Positions 60,512 to 64,000 of a DNA stretch of 64,000 nucleotides are shown piece after piece. This DNA is from JABRWC01 sp039961675 (GTDB lineage: Bacteria > Planctomycetota > Phycisphaerae > UBA1845 > Fen-1342): NCBI GenBank assembly GCA_039961675.1, contig JABRWC010000097.1, positions 1 through 64,000 of the forward strand. The letters run 5' to 3'. How positions within the stretch are numbered: position 1 is the stretch's first letter; the number at the start of each line of letters is the position of its first letter. The translations under genes and the position numbers were made by a program. Under the pieces are notes generated by a model. It saw only the letters and a list, made by a program, of their open reading frames with translations. It did not search any database and was not told where the DNA came from.

Positions 60512-61939
60512 CTACTGCTGGCCGATGCGCACTACGCCGCCTTCCGGAGCGCGGATCCGCACCCGTTGGTCGATCGTCCCGGTCCATCCGGAAATGCCAG
60601 CCTTGAAGTTCAGGGTCGCCTCGTCGGGCGAATCGAGAAGCGCGAGCGGCACGTCGTTCCACGGATCTTCGTACGAGCCCTCGCCCGCGGCCGCGTTTGT
60701 GAAATCGACCCACTGTCCGTCCACGCCCTGCGTCGGCCAGACGAAGCCGCCGTTGTCGAGCGCGGCATCGATCATGTCGCGCATGTCGAGGGCGTAAGTC
60801 GTACCGACCGTGCCCTTGTTGAAGATGACGGCGAAGTTCACGCCGTCGGAGCGCTGGCGCACCCAGGCCTCGGTTCCCCATAGCAAACCGCCGTGCGAGC
60901 GCGTGTCGCGGACGCCGTTGGTCAGGGCTCCGTACGTCGTCGCCTGGCCGTTGCCGAAGTTCTCGGCCTGCACGTAGTAGGTCTCGGCCAGGTGCAGCAG
61001 CGCGGTCGTGCTGACCACAAGGGCGCCGCTGGCGAAGTGTTGTTCGTGGTGATATCCGCCGTGCGGGCGGCGCACGTCATCGCCGTCCGGATCGAACACG
61101 TTGGTGGTCATCTCGTTGTTGTCATACCACGGCTCCCGCGGGTCGAGCTGCGACTCGAAGGTGCGGCCGTAGACGACCTCGGTGACCGGCATCCAGTCGA
61201 TCGGTCCGAGCACGTTCTGCCGCACGTAGTCGATGTGACTCATGCCCGAGACCGCCTCCACCACCTGCCCCAGCACCATGAAGCCGAAGTTGGAGTAGGC
61301 GACCACGCCGGCGTCCGGGTCGGAGGCGAGCGTGCCGCCCAGCACCCACCGGGTGGTCTTCACGATTCCCGGCGGGGAGGCGGTGGGAATGCCGGCGTCG
61401 CTGAAATCCTGTGCGATCTCGATTTCCCGGAACATCGGGTCGTTTCCGTTGTTCGTCGGCAGGCCGCTGCTGTGCGAGAGGATCTGCTGCACGGTGATTT
61501 CGCCCATGCGGTCGTCCTGGAGGTTTGGGAACGCCGTGTATGGCAGCACTCCGCCGCCAGGCTGCCCGAGATCGAACACCACGTCGTCGGGTTCGAGCTG
61601 CCCGGAAGCGTAGAGACGCTGGATGGCGGCGGCCGTAAATGGCTTGGTCACGCTCGCGACACGCATCAGGTCGTCGTGCCGAAGCAGCTCGGTGTGGCTG
61701 GAATTTGCCCAGCCGAACGCGCGCTGATAGACGATCACGCCGTCCTTCATGATTCCGAGCACGCCGGCCTCGATTCCGTTGTCGTCCATGAAGTCGGTCA
61801 TCATGTCGTCGAAGAGCGCGAGCTCCGGCACCGGCATTCCCTGCACCGGGATCACGTCGGCCATGGACATTGCGCCCGCTGCGGCGATCGCCGCCGCCGC
61901 CCCGGCCCGAATCCACTGTGTCTTGTTTCGCGGAAACAT
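60512..61939 (-). CDS. Secreted serine hydrolase, beta-lactamase class C/PBP4* fold
   Basis: A 475-residue exported hydrolase. Signal peptide ~1-28. Ser-x-x-Lys is 'SVTK' in 'MRVASVTKPFTAAAIQRL', and the second motif Tyr-x-Asn is 'YSNFG'. The third motif may be 'HGG' in 'DTRSHGGLLWG', replacing KTG as in many esterases. Other conserved phrases are 'ILSHSSGLP' and 'FMVLGQVVEAVSGM'. The family includes D-aminopeptidases, esterases and lactonases; no specific substrate can be named. It starts at 61939 after AAAGG and lies between two other secreted-protein genes. Confidence 0.5.
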   Translation of the reverse strand: MFPRNKTQWIRAGAAAAIAAAGAMSMADVIPVQGMPVPELALFDDMMTDFMDDNGIEAGVLGIMKDGVIVYQRAFGWANSSHTELLRHDDLMRVASVTKPFTAAAIQRLYASGQLEPDDVVFDLGQPGGGVLPYTAFPNLQDDRMGEITVQQILSHSSGLPTNNGNDPMFREIEIAQDFSDAGIPTASPPGIVKTTRWVLGGTLASDPDAGVVAYSNFGFMVLGQVVEAVSGMSHIDYVRQNVLGPIDWMPVTEVVYGRTFESQLDPREPWYDNNEMTTNVFDPDGDDVRRPHGGYHHEQHFASGALVVSTTALLHLAETYYVQAENFGNGQATTYGALTNGVRDTRSHGGLLWGTEAWVRQRSDGVNFAVIFNKGTVGTTYALDMRDMIDAALDNGGFVWPTQGVDGQWVDFTNAAAGEGSYEDPWNDVPLALLDSPDEATLNFKAGISGWTGTIDQRVRIRAPEGGVVRIGQQ

Positions 61940-61983
61940 GTGCGCCTTTCTTTTTGGGTGGCTTGATCGGACAGCACAGGCGA

Positions 61984-63870
61984 TCACTGGAGGTTCACGA
62001 GCACGAGCACCATGCCCGACTCACCCCGTGCGAGCCCCGTCATGGCCTTGCCGATGACGGCGCCCTCGGCCGCCGCGCGGTCCAGCACGGGCATCGCAAA
62101 GCCCGGAATGTCGGACGTGGTGACAAAGTCGCCCGGACCGACGCCCGCCACGCGCGTGTCGCAGTGGACCCACACGCGGCCGGTCAGCGCGACCGGCAGG
62201 TTGCGCGCGTGGCCCGGCTCGGTGCCGAGAACCACGCCGGCGCTGAGCGCGTTGGCGCCGCTGATCACGCCCGCCACGCGCTTGTTGTACGCCTCGCGCG
62301 AGACGCGGAGCTTGCCGGGCTGCGCCGGATCGATCGCGACGACCATCCCCGGCTCGGCGTGCTCGCTGAACTCGAAGCGTTCGGCGAGGTCGGCGCCGCC
62401 CATGATCTCCAGCACATTGACCGCCATCGTGCCCTCGACTTCGGCGCGGCCGTGGACGCTGAGCGCCACGCCGCCTTCGGCGTAGTTGACGAACGTCCCG
62501 CCGACGCCCGTGTCTTCCCAGGTCACGCCGCGCACTCCGAACTCGGTGCCTTCGCCCTCGATGGCCCGGCCGGCAAGCGCGTAGATGCCCGGGCCGTTAT
62601 AGTTGTCGGCCCGCAGGGCCGGCTGCGAGAGCCGGCCGCCCTGGCCGATCGCCCACACGCCATACGTCGAGCCGTTCGCCGCCTCGCCGGTGACGCCCGC
62701 TCCGCCGTTGTCGCCCAGCCCGTACACGCCGTACGTGCCTTCGCCGCGGACGCCCTCGCCGACCGTGTCGCTCGCGTGGCCGTACACTCCGGTTTCGCTG
62801 CCGAAGCCCTGCACGCCGGTAACGCCTTCACCCTTGACGCCGATGCCACTGCGTCCGTAACTGCGACCAATGACGCCGCACGACGCTCCGCCGTTGGGTG
62901 ACAGGGCCTCTCCCAGCACGCCGGACGCATCGGAGTACATGGAATTCGTTCGCCCCCACACGCCGGGAGTCTCGCCGTTTACGGCGCTGTGCAGTCCGTA
63001 AACGCCGGTGCCGGTGAAGCCGTTGCCGATGCCGTAAACGCCGAAGCCAAAGTCGTTCGTGGCCTCGCCGAAGACGCCGCGGCCGGTGAGGCTCGATCCG
63101 TACACGCCGTAGCCGTTGCCTGCGCTCGAGCCCCAGACGCCGATCGACTGCGAGGTCAGCGACAGGCTCTCGCCGCGGAGCGCGGCCGCGAAATCGCCGC
63201 CGTTATCGTTCAGCAGCGCTCCGTAAATCGCCCTTGAATAGTCCGAGGTTCCCTGGATTTCGGAGTGAACGCCAGTGCCGGAGTATGGGTTGTTGGCGAT
63301 CAGCGTCGTGCCGCCGCTGTCGTTCCAGAAGTATCCGGCGGGACCGCCCATCGAGGTGACGTTCAAGGCCGCGTCGGTGTTCGCGGGGTTGTTGTTTCGA
63401 AACACGCCGGCCCAGCCGTGATCGTTGTTGATGATCTCGAACGCGCCGCCGAGGTTCGTGTCCGTGACGCCCTGGAACGGCAGGCTGAGGCCGATCGCGT
63501 ACGGGGCGGGCGTCAGCTCCTGGCGCGGCGTGAGCGGCGTATAGGGTCCGACGCCGGCCGGGCAGCGCACCGCAATCCCGAGCCAACGCGCCTTGCCCTT
63601 GAAGGCGTCGCCGAAGTCGAGCAACACCGTAAAGCGCCCGTCGGCGACCGGTTCGTTCAGCAGTTGAATCGCGCCGCCGACCTGGTTGCCTGCGACGCTG
63701 TCGTCATGGAGGCTGAACTGGAAGTCACACGCCTGGTTGACGGGCTGGCCGTCCTGAATCAGCTCGCCCTGGTAGGTGAACGCTTTTCCGGCCGGCTGGT
63801 CGGCGAAAGCCGCCGCTGCCAGGAGTGCCCCGATCGTGCATCCCAATCCAACTTGACACAGTCGTTTCAT
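61984..63870 (-). CDS. Secreted protein with G-V-Y-G repeats and a tail-fibre-like end
   Basis: A 628-residue exported protein. Signal peptide ~1-23 ('GLGCTIGALLAAAAFA'). An N-terminal domain ('FTYQGELIQDGQPVNQACDF', 'ARWLGIAVRCPAGVGPY') resembles a planctomycete/bacteroidete family that starts with 'FTYQGxL'. Residues ~200-470 hold many short repeats 'G(V/I)YG(x)' with Ser/Gly ('GNGYGVYGSSLTGRGVFGEA', 'GSETGVYGHASDTVGEGV'), expected to form a beta-solenoid. The C-terminus ('GVISGANALSAGVVLGTEPG') resembles viral tail-fibre/peptidase S74-like or bacterial 'LEIMGGADLAERF' autoproteolysis-adjacent parts. ATG 63870 has GGGAG six bases upstream. Surface filament or adhesin is an inference. Confidence 0.5.
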   Translation of the reverse strand: MKRLCQVGLGCTIGALLAAAAFADQPAGKAFTYQGELIQDGQPVNQACDFQFSLHDDSVAGNQVGGAIQLLNEPVADGRFTVLLDFGDAFKGKARWLGIAVRCPAGVGPYTPLTPRQELTPAPYAIGLSLPFQGVTDTNLGGAFEIINNDHGWAGVFRNNNPANTDAALNVTSMGGPAGYFWNDSGGTTLIANNPYSGTGVHSEIQGTSDYSRAIYGALLNDNGGDFAAALRGESLSLTSQSIGVWGSSAGNGYGVYGSSLTGRGVFGEATNDFGFGVYGIGNGFTGTGVYGLHSAVNGETPGVWGRTNSMYSDASGVLGEALSPNGGASCGVIGRSYGRSGIGVKGEGVTGVQGFGSETGVYGHASDTVGEGVRGEGTYGVYGLGDNGGAGVTGEAANGSTYGVWAIGQGGRLSQPALRADNYNGPGIYALAGRAIEGEGTEFGVRGVTWEDTGVGGTFVNYAEGGVALSVHGRAEVEGTMAVNVLEIMGGADLAERFEFSEHAEPGMVVAIDPAQPGKLRVSREAYNKRVAGVISGANALSAGVVLGTEPGHARNLPVALTGRVWVHCDTRVAGVGPGDFVTTSDIPGFAMPVLDRAAAEGAVIGKAMTGLARGESGMVLVLVNLQ

Positions 63871-64000
63871 GTCGCGCTCCCCAATGGGAAATGTCGCAAG
63901 TGCCTTGCGCCGCCTCGAGTTTCGATCGGAACGCAAGGCTGAACGGCCCGGCCCGACACCGGAGCCACGGGTTGGAGAACGGGAATGGCCGCCAAGGCTC

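Overview
The window comes from a GC-rich bacterium (clearly well above 60% G+C), most likely a planctomycete (Planctomycetota, possibly Phycisphaerae-like). This is an inference from several features: secreted proteins ending in paired EF-hand/dockerin-like modules (D-x-D-G-D...DLSxLLxxFG), an ECF sigma factor beside a TPR-tailed Ser/Thr kinase, palindromic intergenic repeats of the 'YGRGS' and 'TGVSPV' kinds that are common in this phylum, and frequent GTG starts. I found no rRNA, no ordinary tRNA, no CRISPR array and no complete mobile element.

Layout. 1-8.9 kb: a 5'-truncated unknown gene, a CpxAR-like two-component system divergent from a Spy/CpxP-like secreted protein, an ECF sigma/anti-sigma pair, a MoxR ATPase and a J-domain protein. 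9-11.5 kb: cysteine dioxygenase plus a SulP anion transporter. 11.7-26.1 kb: an arginase-family enzyme and a large nitrogen/purine catabolic locus: YgeW carbamoyltransferase, a fold-type-II PLP enzyme, carbamate kinase, a threonine-synthase-like PLP enzyme, SsnA, an NCS2-type permease, adenine deaminase and YgeY. 26-31.7 kb: a secreted esterase, an orphan topoisomerase VI A subunit (Spo11-like), a DUF4143 ATPase and an AhpD-like gene read through a UGA codon. 31.7-44.2 kb: Ser/Thr kinase and ECF sigma factor, a beta-helix surface protein, a UspA-thiolase-DUF35 operon and a GH116 glycosidase lipoprotein with a decayed duplicate of its 3' end. 44.2-53.2 kb: an IS3 remnant, a 75-residue SelW/Rdx-type selenoprotein, a redoxin-TPR-like protein, transaldolase, enoyl-CoA hydratase, and a TroA/ZnuA-type metal ABC operon whose two permeases both end in DtxR-like domains. 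53.5-64 kb: class I aldolase, glutamate dehydrogenase, a pyruvate/PEP-binding receiver protein, tmRNA (ssrA), and three secreted proteins.

Most notable. Two short genes are interrupted by TGA exactly at the redox-active position of known CxxC/CxxU families (AhpD-like at 31303, SelW/Rdx at 44833). Each TGA is followed within about 25 nt by a perfect hairpin suitable as a bacterial SECIS element, so the organism probably makes selenocysteine and conventional gene calling would break both genes. Independently, YgeW, SsnA and YgeY belong to families catalogued as selenium-metabolism linked. In gut bacteria they take part in anaerobic urate/purine breakdown that ends in carbamoyl phosphate and ATP via carbamate kinase. 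Here they sit with adenine deaminase, a permease and two PLP lyase candidates.

Repeats: an 81-bp palindromic repeat occurs twice (1336 and 54801). A YGRGS-type repeat has entered the coding sequence of the PLP enzyme at 16465-16560 in frame. TGVSPV-type palindromes lie at 5204 and 34445. Decayed fragments (two IS3 ends, a GH116 tail, a VOC-family tail) mark past insertion and deletion.

[Form note: the original answer gave no confidence values for features; the 0.5 in every feature is a placeholder required by the schema, not an estimate.]
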